NCBI RefSeq assembly: GCF_023078275.1
Contig: NC_062983.1
Coordinates: forward strand, 9,231,001 to 9,295,000
Length of the DNA: 64,000 bases
From: Leguminivora glycinivorella
Lineage: Eukaryota > Arthropoda > Insecta > Lepidoptera > Tortricidae
Reading direction: 5' to 3'
Within the stretch, counting starts at the first letter, position 1. Each line of letters begins with the position of its first letter. Both the position numbers and the translations under genes were made by a program. The notes under the pieces were generated by a model. It did no database searches. It was not told the origin of the DNA and worked only from the letters and a program-made list of their open reading frames with translations. Below are positions 11,907-23,802 of this stretch, piece after piece.

Positions 11907-12086
11907 ACTAGCTTTTGCCCGCGGCTTCGGTAGTGCTAGAAAGAGAGAAAAAATAGCCTATGTCACTCTCCATCCTTTCAACTATATCCACTTAAAAAAT
12001 CACGTCAATTCGTCGCTTCGTTATGTCGTGAAAGACAAAAAACAGACACACACACTTTCCCATTTATAATATGTATTAGTATGGAT
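11907..12086 (+). repeat. CTAGCTTTTGCCCGCGGC repeat, copy 1
   Basis: One of five copies in the window, with 14641-14819 (-), 30624-30804 (+), 42319-42500 (-) and 44928-45107 (+). The copies run from ACTAGCTTTTGCCCGCGGCT to TTATAATATTAGTATGGA, with a fixed right end and similar length of about 180 bp. This fits a 3'-anchored retroposon such as a LINE tail or SINE. It is non-coding. Confidence 0.75.
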
Positions 12087-12534
12087 TAAGTCCGCCATTT
12101 GTACTTTATTTGTTATATTGTACAATAAAGTTTAAATAAATAAATAAATGGATTAAGGATTTAAAATTTTGGACGGAATAATTTATTAGATACCTACTAG
12201 CCTCTACTATGATTTATTTACGTTTTTGAAGACCTTACTGGATAGCGAATATCAAGGAAAATGTATGTATTTTTCGGTTCCAATTTAATGTGAGATTAAA
12301 GGTTTGTAAATCTATTCAAAAACCGACTTTATGACTGAACTAGAAGATTAAAATTGTAAATCATACTCAAACAGAACCAATTAGCAACGCTTATTTTATT
12401 TGGTTTCATTGAAATTGCTACGATTTTACTTGCTTTCAATTTCTACAGTCAAACGTTCTCAAACTTTAAAGCTTTGGAAATCTTTGGTATCAGTGCTTTC
12501 TATTTCATAAGAGCTAAAACACCCGCACTAATGT
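12087..12534. other. Short A-rich retro-tail then nothing firm
   Basis: GTACAATAAAGTTTAAATAAATAAATAAAT at about 12120 looks like a retroposon tail. The remainder shows no feature. Confidence 0.4.
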
Positions 12535-12850
12535 CACATCTTGGACCCTGGCGATCAAATATATGAAAGAGGCGCGTGCCTAGCACACATTCTAAGCTCG
12601 TGTAGATGAACGCGTACAATGCTTGTATGAGTGAGATATGACAGGTTGACTGTTCGCGTTTTTGACAGGCGGTAACTGTGAGGTAACCGAGAGGGGTGGG
12701 CGGCGCTTTCAGCGGGGAGCGGGAGTGGCCATACTGTACGATAGTACTCTTTATTATACTGTGCTCTGGGTACGTGGTAGCCAAATGCGCAAAAACTCAC
12801 GATAATATTTTCGGAGCTATCTACACTGAGAGAAAATACAACCAGTTTTC
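12535..12850. repeat. Dispersed repeat shared with 32925-33200
   Basis: CGGTAACTGTGAGGTAACCG, GGTGGGCGGC, GCTTTCAGC and TACTCTTTATTATACTGTG recur in the same order at 32970-33080. The following AGCTATCTACACTGAGAGA part is echoed at 33160 and 20020. Class unknown; ORFs here are not convincing. Confidence 0.6.
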
Positions 12851-13982
12851 ATGTTCGTTCAACAAGTTTTTTGGTTATAAAATAGCGCCTACGTGCTCTT
12901 TGGTTCAAACAACAAGCTACTTGTCATTTGAATCGGCAATATATTTGAATCAACAAGTCGATTTTATAAAAACAACCTGACACATATTGTTTTAAACATA
13001 CGTTTGGCTTATTCAAACGGATAAACCGCAACAAGTCGAACTTGTTAAATTCACAATGCAAATTTTAGTCGGGTAGCGATAGCTTTTGAGGTTTCGATAA
13101 TATTCACGTTGCTTCTTTTTTGCATATAGTTTTTAGACTATTGATCAAATATAAAAATAATATTTTGGGTCGTCCTAGGTACCTGCTTAGCTCGAAATTT
13201 AGGTATTTCTATTTTTAAGCAGTGTTCAGTCAAAGAAATATTCGAGAAGAAATTATTTGTATCTATATAAAAACAACGTGGTTGCCGATGTACATATGCA
13301 TTTTGGGTCATTTTCATCCATGGGTTTAATGATATTTTAAAAATGTCTAATATTGGCCCTAAAACACCTAACAAAATATTAGAGTTGGTAAGTGAAGTCT
13401 TATACCATTCAGGACATTATTATATATATATTTTCTTAAAGTGTGTCACATTTTATCCATTGCTTATATATAAAAAAAAAAATTTTTTAATAAAAACCCT
13501 GTCAAAGCCTGAAAAAAAAATTCATGTTAATAAGTTGACGTCTATATTATTATAAAATGATATCAAGTCATCATTTTTAATTTGGGTCACTTTCATCCAT
13601 GGGTTTTCAATATTTGGCAGAATAAAACGCAACGCAATAGAGTAGTATTTTAATTTTTTGCGCTGTGTGGCGCGCAACCGATAGCCAATCAGGTTAGCGC
13701 ATGCCGCTGGCGCGACGCCGCGCTGTGACACGAGGCGTAGGTACCTACTTCTCGTGCGCAGTCATACATAATTTAAGATTGCCAGAGGGTCGGGCTTTGG
13801 CGGGATTCTCCCGATTTTTTTGTAAGTCTTCCCAATTAAAACTTATACATAGTAGGTAACCTTAAGAACTTTATTACATTAGTAACGAAAACAGACCAAT
13901 TATAAATGTCGAAAACACGTAAAGGTCTACTATCTAAAATAAACGAAGTAAACTAGCTAAACTATCGTAAATTTTTATTATG
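12851..13982. other. Non-coding with scattered repeat phrases
   Basis: GGGTCA(T/C)TTTCATCCATGGG occurs twice, at about 13305 and 13585. A GC-rich block at 13660-13740 resembles one at 19340-19440. These are probably parts of a larger decayed element. No gene was recognised. Confidence 0.4.
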
Positions 13983-14114
13983 GTGCATTAGGGTAATTCC
14001 GAATGACAAAAATGTTCTGGTAATTCCGAAGAGGGAATCTTGATATGATGGAAATAATGGTGATTTTTATGTGACTTTCGTAATTAGACGACTTTCGGAA
14101 TTACCCTAATGCAC
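13983..14114. mobile_element. MITE, perfect 21 bp terminal inverted repeats
   Basis: GTGCATTAGGGTAATTCCGA begins at 13983 and its complement ends at 14114. The 132 bp element is non-coding. The perfect ends suggest a fairly young insertion. Confidence 0.8.
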
Positions 14115-14640
14115 TATTATTTTACATTTCCCTACGAAATCGTCGAAACTCCAGAACCTTTTGTCCCGATATTGAAGTACCTAATTCGATCCGGCGCTCC
14201 TATTCATACACCGTGATTATATTATTGTAACTATTGATTTCAGTTTTTAGTTCCACAATACAGGGTGTAATTTTTATGACGGGAAATATTTATGGATGCA
14301 AATGGATACAAAACCCAAAAACAATAAATTGTAACTTGAATATTATTTCCTATATTTTCCTTAATTTTCATTTATAATGAACACGAAGCGCACGGCGGCA
14401 TAATATATCTGTACACCTTATAAAACAAAGTCCCCCGCCGCGTGTGTCTCTGTGCGCGCGCGTGTGTGCAAACACAGGTGGTGAGACTGCGGTAGCCATT
14501 ATTGTAATTATTCTCATTATATGGCATTAGTATCCTTTTTACAGATTTTCGACATTACCTCAATTGGTTTCGAATTTAACCCTACCTTAGAAAAATGGTA
14601 ATCAAAATACGTATGTATTTTTTTTACTTACATTTATCTA
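14115..14640. other. Non-coding, short GC/GT tract
   Basis: A GTGTGTCTCTGTGCGCGCGC-type simple stretch lies at about 14440-14470. Otherwise nothing is seen. Confidence 0.45.
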
Positions 14641-14819
14641 TCCATACTAATATTATAAATGCGAAAGTATGTCTGTTTGTTTCTCCGTCTTTCACGGAAA
14701 AACGGAGCGACGAATTGACGTGATTTTTTAAAGTGGAGATAGTTGAAAGGATGGAGAGTGACATAGGCTACTTTTTGTCTCTTTCTAACGCGAGCGACGC
14801 CGCGTGCAAAAGCTAGTGT
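14641..14819 (-). repeat. CTAGCTTTTGCCCGCGGC repeat, copy 2
   Basis: Inverted copy of the 180 bp repeat described at 11907-12086. It begins TCCATACTAATATTATAAA and ends AAAAGCTAGT, and directly abuts the large foldback element at 14822. Confidence 0.75.
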
Positions 14820-15919
14820 AATATAAAGCTGCAACACGACTGACATTTTTCAAAAAACAGCCAGAAGGAGGTTCCGCCGGTGGCAGTGTTTGGTGTGGCC
14901 GTATAGAGGTTTGTCCTGCAACCCTGTAAAAATCCGACCGTCGGTCTACCTGTTCCAGGTAAAAAAATGTTGGACGGCCTGACCAAACGGCGGGAAATAG
15001 CCAAGGGGTGTTCGACCAAATGTCATAGAGGACCCTGGGTTGTTTTTGACGCTGCCATTTTTTTTTCAAAATGACCGTCTTTATTAGACGATTTTTCAAG
15101 TTTGTCGTAGAGCACTCTAATTTTGGTCGTAGAATCACCAAGCAGCCTTGATTAGAATGAAATAAAAAAAAATTGAAAAATGCGACAAATGTGAGAAAAC
15201 TGGCTACTTTTGTTTTGTATGGCAACTTTTAAATCGTAAGAGATAGCCGGGGGTGCTCGACCAAATGTCATACAGATCTCGGAGTAGAAAAAAGTTGTAT
15301 TAAAAAAAATTCAAAATGGCCGACTTTTTTTAAAATTTCAAAATGGTCCTAGCGCGCTGAGATTTGGCACACGAGTGGACGGCCGACGGATTAGTATTCA
15401 AAAAGAATATTATTGAAAAATTTCAAATGGCGGCCTTTGTGGGCAAATTGAAATTTGTATGGAAGATTTTTTTAATAACCATATCTCCGTAACGGTAGGA
15501 AAAAGGTCAAAAAGCTTGAACTACACAATTTCAAAATGACCGACTTTGATTTTGGGAAATTTGACTTTGTCCCCTCTCGCCGCCGTTTTTGACTTTTCCA
15601 AAAAAAATTCTCATTCCTATTTTTGGCCCCCGTTTTTACCACGTGCCAAATTTTACCGCGCTCGGACCGAAGATAAAAAAAAATAATTCAAAGTCGGCCA
15701 TTTTGAAATTTTGTAAATGCCATTCGATGAACCTAAGATAACTGTACAACATTAGTTCAAGCACTTTAACCTTTTTCCTACCGTTACGGAGCTATGGCGA
15801 TTAAAAAAAAAACCTCCATACAAATTTCAATTGGCGTTCAAAGGCAGCCATTTTAAATTTTTAAAAATTTTCTTTTTGTATACTAATCTTGGGGCGGCTA
15901 TCCACCCGTGTTGTGACGT

Positions 15920-17039
15920 ACAGACTTGCAATTTTGAGTTTTAAGTATGTTATTATAGCTTACTAGACGACGAAAATTTCTGCGTTCCGGTCTTATCCAG
16001 AGGTTCTCAAATAGGGGCCTGAAAATGCGGCGAAATGGTTCCAGTAAAGGATGGTACGGCAGTGTTGGCTTCGTGCTCGACTTGGCGGGGGTACTGCCGT
16101 GCCCCCAGATTAAATTATAAGATAGTTAAGTTTAATGAAAATGTTTATCTATTTGTATTCTTTTGCAGCAGCGTCTCAGCGAATCACAATGAATTGTCTT
16201 GCCTTCGGCCAACCAATCGTATTAGTCTCTCGTATCTAAGTACTATTTAACGAGAGCTGTGATAGGCCTGTTTAAAATTATGGATATATATTAAAATCAT
16301 AGTTCAAAACGATGGTTTTTGCCATACCTTTAACAGGCTTTAACACTGGCGTGTTTATTTTTGATAGGGGATGATTTTATTATTTCATAGTATAATTCCT
16401 CAATAAGGAAATGATGTATCTATTATTTTCGAGATACCTACAGTATCAACCATTTCAAAAGCTTTAACTGTTGTTTTGTGAAAACTTTTTATATAGTACT
16501 TTGGAGACTAGTTTCGAAGTCGTGACAGTTTTCAGACGTCCGTGACTGGCATCGCCTCGGCCATTTTGTACAACCGCGTTAAGAGCAAACGTCACCCAGC
16601 GTAAAAATCAACAAAACAAATCATGCAGTGATATCATAAAGAGATACCCAAAAACGCTGGCTACGCTAACAGGACTCAGGGTTCAGCATGAGCTAAAGCT
16701 TAGGTACTACTTTCCCAAGCGCTTATCATGATGAGTCGTACCAAAACAGCGTGTCTTTATATAATCTCTATATTGTACCAAACCTGAGTTCTACTAGGTA
16801 CAGCCGAGCCAGTGTCAGCTCAGTGTCAGCTCTATCTTGATACTGCTCACCCACGAACTCACCGTGACGATTTCTTTAATTACGATGATAATTTGTTTGT
16901 TATTTTTCGAAATACATTAACTTTAATGACAATTGGCGTTCATTAATTTTTAATGGTTAATGACAATTAACCTTTTGACTGTGTAATTTTTGTTAATTAC
17001 CGTTCGGCCAATACTCCTAGGCATTTCTTGCAGCCAATC
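15920..17039. other. Interior of the foldback element, nothing coding
   Basis: No frame with recognisable protein motifs is present, and no RNA gene. The sequence is AT-rich apart from the stretch around 16500-16700. Confidence 0.45.
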
Positions 17040-17400
17040 AATAAATAATATCCTAAAACATCTGGACGACCGAGCTTCGCTCGGTTCTATTTTATTATAT
17101 CACGTCTTTAGAAAAAAACTTATAAATACAAGAACAAAAAAAAAACAAAACAAAAAATTAAAACTTAATTTCTGGCCGGGATTCGAAACCCTGACACCTG
17201 CAATCTGTCTGCGAACATTAGACCGACCTCGTACGACTAAGCTAAGCGCAGCCGATGTGCGCGGGGCGAAATTAACGACCATATTTAACGTTTACTAACG
17301 CGAAAGAAAAACTCATTAAAACTCCATAATTCGCCGTTTTCCGGGACCTAAGGCTACGCTAGATCGATTTTCCAACCCCGAGAACCCCTACATAACAAAT
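17040..17400. repeat. GACCGAGCTTCGCTCGG repeat, copy 1
   Basis: CGACCGAGCTTCGCTCGGTT, ATATCACGTCTTTAGA, GTTTTCCGGGA(C/T)CTAAGGC and TACGCTAGATCGATTTT recur at 43170-43320. Within it, 17172-17235 includes GGGATTCGAAACCCTGAC, a T-arm-like phrase, so a tRNA-derived part is possible. Probably a retroposon; family not identified. Confidence 0.55.
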
Positions 17401-18225
17401 TTCAGCGAAGCTAATCTTCGGGTGGCCGTCCACCCGTGTGACAAATCTCAGCGCGCTAGGACCATTTTGAAATTTTTCAAAAAAAAAGTCAGCCATATTG
17501 ATTTTTTTAATGAAACTTTTTTCTACTTAAAACCCTGTATGACATTTGGTCGAGCAGCCCCGGCTATCTCTTACCGTTTAAAAGTTGCCATACAAAACAA
17601 AAGTGGCCAGTTTTCTCACATTTGTAGTATTTTTCAATTTTTTTTATTTCATTCCAATCAAGGCCTCTTGGAGATTCTACAACAAAAATTTGAGCAGAGA
17701 AAATTTGTCGTAGAGACGACAAACTTGAAAAATCTTCAAAAAAAAGTCGGCCATTTTGAAAAAAAAAATGGCGGCGTCAAAAACTGCCCAGGGTCCTCTA
17801 TGACATTTTGGTCGAGCACCCCCCGGCTATCTCCTGCCGTTTGGCCAGACCGTTCAACATTTTTTTACCCGGAACCGGTAGACCGACGGTCGGATTTTTC
17901 CGGGGTCGCAAGATCAACCTCTATACTACCACAGCCACACCAAATACTGCCACCTGCAAAATCTCCTGGCTATTTTTGGAAATATGTCAGTCGGGTTGCA
18001 GCTTTATATTATATAGAAAAATAGAATAGAATATAGAATTGATAAATAAATGAATATACAAGAATTGCTCATTTAAAAGTATATGATATTCTTAAAGAAA
18101 AAATATAAGTTATATTTAACCAAATTAACATGCAAAGAACTAAGTTATTTTATTTCATCTTTGTTTAAACGACAGGTAGGATAGGATAAGATTGGCTTAA
18201 TAGTAATTTGAGGAAAGATTTCGTG

Positions 18226-18739
18226 TAGGGTTCCGTAGTTTTTCGTATTTTTCTCAAAAACTACTGAACCTATCAAGTTCAAAACAATTTTCCTAGAAAG
18301 TCTTTATAAAAATGTTTTTTCATATTTTTTAAACATGGTTCAAAAGTTAGAGGGGGGGGACGCACTTTTTTTTCCTTTAGGAGCGATTATTTCCGAAAAT
18401 ATTAATATTATCAAAAAACGAACTCAGTAAACCCTTATTTATTTTTAAATACCTATCCAACAATATATCACACGTTGGGGTTGGAATGAAAAAAAATATC
18501 AGCCCCCACTTTACATGTAGGGGGGGGGGGGGGGGGTACCCTAACAAAACATTTTTTTCCATTTTTTATTTTTGCACTTTGTTGGCGTGATTGATATACA
18601 TATTGGTACCAAATTTCAGCTTTCTAGCGCTTACGGTTACTGAGATTATCCGCGGACGGACGGACGGACGGACGGACGGACGGACGGACAGACAGACATG
18701 GCGAAACTATAAGGGTTCCTAGTTGACTACGGAACCCTA
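18226..18739. mobile_element. TTCCGTAG MITE, copy 1 (13 bp TIRs, G17 tract)
   Basis: The ends TAGGGTTCCGTAG and CTACGGAACCCTA are perfect 13 bp inverted repeats. The interior carries CTACTGAACCTATCAAG, a G-run of 17 at 18520-18536 and a (GGAC)n tract near 18657. Three more copies lie at 28489, 58589 and 62445. There is no coding capacity. This copy lacks the AAAACCGGCCAAGAGCGTG flank present beside two others. Confidence 0.8.
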
Positions 18740-20254
18740 AAAACACTACGTGACGTCACGTGAGGCAAGTCCATTGGGCGTTTAGTGTTTTGTATTCGAT
18801 ATCAGTTATATGACTTCACCACGTTAAATATTGCCGGTTATAAAAAGTACATCCTGTATTTTGCTTTATAATCCTGTATTTTCTACATATAAATTCCTCA
18901 CCATTTTACGATATAATATGATCTCGTACCAACGTCGATCCCCACATGTACTTCAAAATAAAATATGAATAATCGGCGGCGCGTGTGTTAGCTCATTGAA
19001 TTATATATATTTTATGTATGTGGATTCATATTGAAAGATAAGCGCTCAGCTACCTGCATAGTGAGTGACACGCTTAAATATGTCTAAAGTACTTAGATGA
19101 TAAATCGCATTATTTTATTTGGCAGTAGTAGTAGTAGATTCCACAATGTATACTAAATTTATTATTTATAAATTAAATTATTTACTGACGCATGTGGAAA
19201 ATAGGTATATTAAGTTAAAATTGTTACTCTAGTAGTCTTATCAAATACAACCCTTTCAGGCTTAGCATTAAATAGCGTGATGCGCACAGTTGAAATAAAT
19301 TTTGGCGTTTTGTACACAACGTGCGGTTTGTCGAATGTCGAGAGAGGTCATTGCCCTTCCCCGCTGCCGCGCCACGGCCGCGCGGTCGGTATCATAATAC
19401 CTACACTACCCGCGTCACTGCGCTCGCTTGACTTGATCGAACGCAAATATTAATACCGTATTATTTTTCGAAGCATTCTATTAAACTTACCCAAATTCAC
19501 GTATCTTATTTATCTTGTCTTTTTAGTTAATAAGATAAGAACTCTAGTAACTTTAATATTTTTTTGGAATGGTAAAAACCTATTTTTGCTAAATTATCGC
19601 AAATTTTATCAAGCACTGGAGTAGGAAAACACAATTTCAGTTTATTGATATATTTAAAGGAGGCAATGCGACGTTTCTTATTTTTTTTAACATGAATATT
19701 TTTTTGTGTCTGTTTCGCTAGGTATGACAAATTGTCATATAGCACTCGAGTATATTGACCCAAACTACGTATACACGCTAAAAATATCATTCTAAATGCA
19801 ATACAGTTACATTTTTTCTCTCGAATATTTTTTTTACCACATTAGGTCAAATTAAAAATTATAACCACAAATTACCAAATTACTAAAAAAGCACCCTAGG
19901 AATGTGACCCAAAACTAAATGTTAAATTTATATGTTATCAATGTATTTATAAACGAAAACAAAATCGACTTTAATATTTTTTTAACTTAGGGCCCAAAAT
20001 ATAGCCAGCGCCGCAGGACTATTTCTCTCAGTGTATCTCTATCGGCGCGACAGAGCTAGACTGCATTTGGCTACGCCGGCTGGTCGATTATTAATAATAC
20101 CTACAGCTTTTAGCAATTCAGGTCATACTTTAAGATTAGTGCTGTCAATTGCTAAAACAAAAAGATGATACTATTCAGTTGTCTTTTTATTGAGTGTCGA
20201 GTTTCTAGTAATCTATTTCTTGAATTGATTAGTTGCGGATTTTAAAGAGATAGG
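18740..20254. other. Non-coding, decayed repeat phrases
   Basis: A GC-rich block at 19340-19440 and the phrases GGAATGTGACCCAAAAC (19905) and CTCTATCGGCGCGACAGA (20037) echo parts of the 12.5-13.7 kb and 33.1 kb repeats in other order or orientation. No gene was recognised; ORF 19527-19790 has no motif. Confidence 0.4.
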
Positions 20255-20482
20255 CACTGGTCCCACCGCAAGCTAGGAAACTATGAGCTATGGGCTATAA
20301 AAACGAACAAGAGATAATCACTCCCGTGTAAATAAAAGAGACACGGCGATGTTTATTAGTTACTCGCCCAGCGGTGAGCTATCAAAATCGCCGTGTCTCT
20401 TTTATTTATACGGGAGTGATTATCTTTTGTTCGTTTTTATAGGCGATAGCTCATAGCTTACTAGCTCGCGGTGGGACCAGTG
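20255..20482. mobile_element. Foldback MITE, ~100 bp arms
   Basis: CACTGGTCCCACCGCAAGCT at 20255 is complementary (one mismatch) to 20463-20482. The complementarity continues inward through AGATAATCACTCCCGT and AAAGAGACACGGCGAT, leaving a loop of about 40 bp. Nearly the whole 228 bp can fold on itself. Non-coding. Confidence 0.85.
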
Positions 20483-21229
20483 TCATAGAAACGTGGACAG
20501 TTGACTAAAATGTCGAGTTCGCTTTTACTTTCATTTCAGACGGTACTTGAGTGTTTCTACGATCAGGAGATTTTAAATCAGTCATTTAGATTAATTGACT
20601 CTCTCGTATATGGAAACATTGTTCTTAATGTTAGTCTAACCTAAAAAATAAGGACGTAACCAAAATATAAACAATGATGTTAAAACGTAAACACTGATTT
20701 ACCTACACTTCATTTTGTGGTATATTACTTATATCAGGTAGCTCAAACGTAATAAATATGACCACAGACAAAACTTCACTAAATATGACTTCAATAATGA
20801 TAAAGGTATACATATTAACGATTTTACATAAACATAGTCGTCCCTACTAACTAAAAACTATGATATGTCTGTTAATTTCTGTTTTTAATTCCACGAATGG
20901 CTGTATCCTGCATGGCTACAACTACAACTAGCTCATTTTCGTCAGTCTGTCATTTCCGTATGTCGTATTATAAGTCTATTATTATCCATCCGTTCAAAGA
21001 AATCGATTCTAACAAGCTTGCCTAATTTTAAACCCAACCGAGTATATTAACATCACCACAAGAAAAGGGAAGCCATATAAACTTCATTTCCCTGAGAATT
21101 TTTTGACGCGCCGCCACTCCTAAAGGTACAATGAAGTAAAAAAGTTGTTATGAATCGACGTTATGAAGAGGCACGTTGTTACGAACCTACGTATGGAATC
21201 AATAGCATCTACACAGTTACACGAAGAAA
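20483..21229. other. Non-coding, nothing recognised
   Basis: AT-rich sequence with no coding frame or repeat pair noticed before the LINE remnant at 21230. Confidence 0.45.
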
Positions 21230-21561
21230 AATATGTTTTCCAGGTTGCACTTCGGGGAGTGTGTTCAAGAGCTACACGAGCTTATTCCACCGTCCCCATT
21301 CTACCATCGGACTCTTAGACGCACGGCCGGTTTCCATCCTTTCTTTGTAGATATTCCGCGAATTCGCACGAAGCGCTTTGCTTCTTCTTTTCTTAAGCGC
21401 ACTACCAAGGAGATTCCTTGCCGGCGGCTATATTTCCGAGCTCATATAACCCGGCAACCTTCAAATCTTCAAGTGAACAGGCATCTTCTGGGCGAGCTCA
21501 GTCCATCGTAGGCCACGTCTTTGCCTTTGGCTAGTCTGTGGTCAAGATTAAGCCCATTCAT
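21230..21561 (+). pseudogene. 3' end of an older LINE (RT C-terminus)
   Basis: The frame from 21233 reads FGECVQELHELIPPSPFYHR and then RTKRFASSFLKRT. This is the style of the extreme C-terminus of a LINE endonuclease-reverse transcriptase. The frame then shifts relative to the expected NSLP...F...YN...FK block, so it is broken. The 3' part (CACGTCTTTGCCTTTGGCTA to CCCATTCA) recurs on the minus strand at 59155-59207. Everything upstream is missing (5' truncation). The element at 21562 interrupts its last bases, and its A-rich tail resumes at 27499. Confidence 0.7.
21550..21561. repeat. 12 bp target duplication, left copy
   Basis: AAGCCCATTCAT here is repeated exactly at 27487-27498, bracketing the LINE 21562-27486. 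Target-primed reverse transcription makes such duplications, so the pair defines both ends of the insertion. Confidence 0.9.
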
Positions 21562-22245
21562 GGGGTGGGGTAGTGTGATGACCTCCTCGAGCGGGGGATT
21601 GGGGGAAGCTTGGGTGGGCTCCGGCCTGCCCAAGGGTCCGTCAGTCTCTCCTGGTCCACCCTGGGCAACATCACTAGCGACTAGCATGCGTGCTTCTTTC
21701 TAGTGATGGCTAACATCCACGCGGGCGTCGTCAGTAGGAGTGGGTTAACTGCTGACGACCTATACACACCCACCTGTGCTAGGACCTGCACAGTCGAGCG
21801 CCGTAAGCAAGGATGACGGGATCCTGGGGATTGAGCCATTGCCAACCCGCGTGGTAACACGTCTGCTTCGGCCCTAATTTCGGGCGAAACGGTAGCCCGG
21901 ACTACTAGCCATAGTTCGGGAAATGGTCATGTGAGGTACCGTAAGTGGGCTCACGGCTAGAAGTGGGGGCCACAGAGGTGACTTCGGTTGCCGATGTGGT
22001 GGTGAAAGGCCATGCTGAGGGAGTGCGTTTGGGTGAGTCTGATGGAGGGCGTCTGACCTGGACGACCTTTCGTCACACCTTTACAAACTCCCGATGTCGC
22101 GCAACTAGCCAACCTCACACTTCTATATCTTCATCGGTAGCCTAGCGACTGAAAGCACCTTTTATATGTGTGAGTAAGCGTTCCCAGAGGTGCGGGCCCT
22201 TGTAGGGTGGGAGCCGATGAGGATGAAGATACATTAATTCGAACC

Positions 22246-23802
22246 ATGGAGAACAGGTCAATTAATAAAAACCCCCAAGCTGGTCCAGCGGCGTTCATCG
22301 CTAATGGAACGGCCACACAGGCGAAGCCGTCTGTCCCAGCGACAGTAGGCCAAGCCACAAACTTGGCCAGTCCGCAAGCCAGTTCATCTGGCGAGCAGAC
22401 CGGCCAAAACATCTTCCAAGACTGGCAGATTGTGGACCGTAGGTCCAAGAAGCGACCCAATACTGGGAAGCCTCGCCAAGCCGGTCCCGGAAGTTCTTCC
22501 TCTTCGAAGCCACCTCCCCCTGTTCAACGTCAAGGTGAGGTGACTAAGAAGAAGAAGAAGAGCAAACGCCAGCGGATTGCCGAGCGCCTAGCGCGAGAGC
22601 AACAGCCGGCCAACACACCCAACCCTGTGCCTGGAGAGGGAGCATCGGCTTCTCAGAAGCCAGCACCCAAACCGAGTCCGAACCAGCAAGGGCCCTCTGG
22701 AAGACATCCGCCTAAGGGGAAGGGACCTTCCCAACCCCCCAAGGCTGGTACGTCAACCAGCACCCCAGCAGGTCCGGCATCAGGGAAGAACAAAAAGAAG
22801 CCAGGCAAGCATTCACGAGCTGCTGCTAAGAGGGCACGGGACGAGTCCTTCTCCCCGCAAGGAGATCCCAAGAAGCAGCGGCTTGTGAATCCCAACCAGC
22901 CAGGCGTATCCTACGCACAGGCGGCGGCTTCAGACCTGACGATCGTCGTAACTGATGCTAAGTCGGGTAGGATCACCGCCGACCAATCAAACGCCATCCT
23001 CCGCGCCTTTCACAAGGCAATCGTGGAGGATGCCAAGATAAACACGGATGAAGGTGTGGCACCTAGCTTTAAGGGCAAACCCGCTTACGCCGAAGGACAG
23101 CTGAGGGTCTTTGCGCGAGACGAATACTCGGCTGCCTGGGCACAGCGCAACATCAAGTCCCTTACCTTGCCAAATCTCACCCTAACGGCTGTTCGCCAGT
23201 CGGAGTTGGCAAGGAGAGTTAGGTGCGGACTCTTCATCCCAAACATCGATAACTCGTCCTGGGAAAACGTCCAAGAGGCAGCTATTGGACTTAAGTACCA
23301 GAACGGGTGGGCCAAGGTTACCTCTTGGTCCATTATCGAGATACTGCGACAAGACCAAGGGTGGTTTGTCGCATTCACAATCCCCGAGGAACTCGTCCCT
23401 GCCTTCATGGAAAGGGGCAGAGCCCTGAGCTGTGGGATGGGCACGATCTATCTCAAGTTCAGGGGTCCTGGGGGTAAATATGTGGACCAACCGCCCGCCC
23501 CGCAGGGTACTACCCTAGGGACCGCGAGCGTAGTGGTCCCGGACCAACAGGCCATGGGCACCACCCCCGTGCAGTTTGCATCTGCCTCCGGGGAGAAGGA
23601 CGCCCCCCCGTCGACATCCAAGCTGACGACGACCGAACTCTCGGAGGATGAACTCCTCGGCATTGGTGAGGGACCTGCCGGGGCACCACCCGAGGGCGAG
23701 GACTTGACGGCATGGATAGAGACGGGGTTGGCCGACATGTTGAAGGAGGGAGGGGAGATGCAGGATGAAGCCCCTACCACCGTCAACATGGACACCGACT
23801 AA
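22246..23802 (+). CDS. LINE copy A ORF1 protein (RNA-binding/Gag-like)
   Basis: A 518-codon protein if started at the ATG in ACCATGG at 22246; an in-frame ATG lies upstream at 22207. I chose 22246 because copy B's ORF1 starts with the same M-E-N/K context. The N-terminal 220 residues are Pro/Gln/Lys-rich and disordered, with a basic run KKKKKSKRQR at about 100-110, which could serve nucleic acid binding or nuclear entry. A folded region at about 225-420 (SYAQAAASDLTIVV to YLKFRGPGGKY) resembles the insect DUF4780-type domain of LINE ORF1s. The C-terminal 80 residues are acidic. Only two Cys occur, so no zinc knuckle exists. It is intact and overlaps ORF2 by 38 nt. Confidence 0.85.
   Translation: MENRSINKNPQAGPAAFIANGTATQAKPSVPATVGQATNLASPQASSSGEQTGQNIFQDWQIVDRRSKKRPNTGKPRQAGPGSSSSSKPPPPVQRQGEVTKKKKKSKRQRIAERLAREQQPANTPNPVPGEGASASQKPAPKPSPNQQGPSGRHPPKGKGPSQPPKAGTSTSTPAGPASGKNKKKPGKHSRAAAKRARDESFSPQGDPKKQRLVNPNQPGVSYAQAAASDLTIVVTDAKSGRITADQSNAILRAFHKAIVEDAKINTDEGVAPSFKGKPAYAEGQLRVFARDEYSAAWAQRNIKSLTLPNLTLTAVRQSELARRVRCGLFIPNIDNSSWENVQEAAIGLKYQNGWAKVTSWSIIEILRQDQGWFVAFTIPEELVPAFMERGRALSCGMGTIYLKFRGPGGKYVDQPPAPQGTTLGTASVVVPDQQAMGTTPVQFASASGEKDAPPSTSKLTTTELSEDELLGIGEGPAGAPPEGEDLTAWIETGLADMLKEGGEMQDEAPTTVNMDTD

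Larger units (their letters stand above)
14822..18008. mobile_element. 3.2 kb foldback element with ~570-590 bp inverted ends
   Basis: The left arm 14822-15394 and right arm 17415-18008 are inverted copies. The left starts ATAAAGCTGCAACACGACTG and the right ends CAGTCGGGTTGCAGCTTTAT. Other matching blocks are GACCGTCGGTC, GACATTTGGTCGAGC and CTCAGCGCGCTAGG. Inside, a second inverted repeat (about 15360-15556 against 15688-15915, both with CCGTAACGGTAGG or its complement) makes part of the left half palindromic. I find no transposase frame, so it is non-autonomous. The interior 15920-17040 holds no recognisable gene, and 17040-17400 is another dispersed repeat inserted or captured. Confidence 0.75.
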
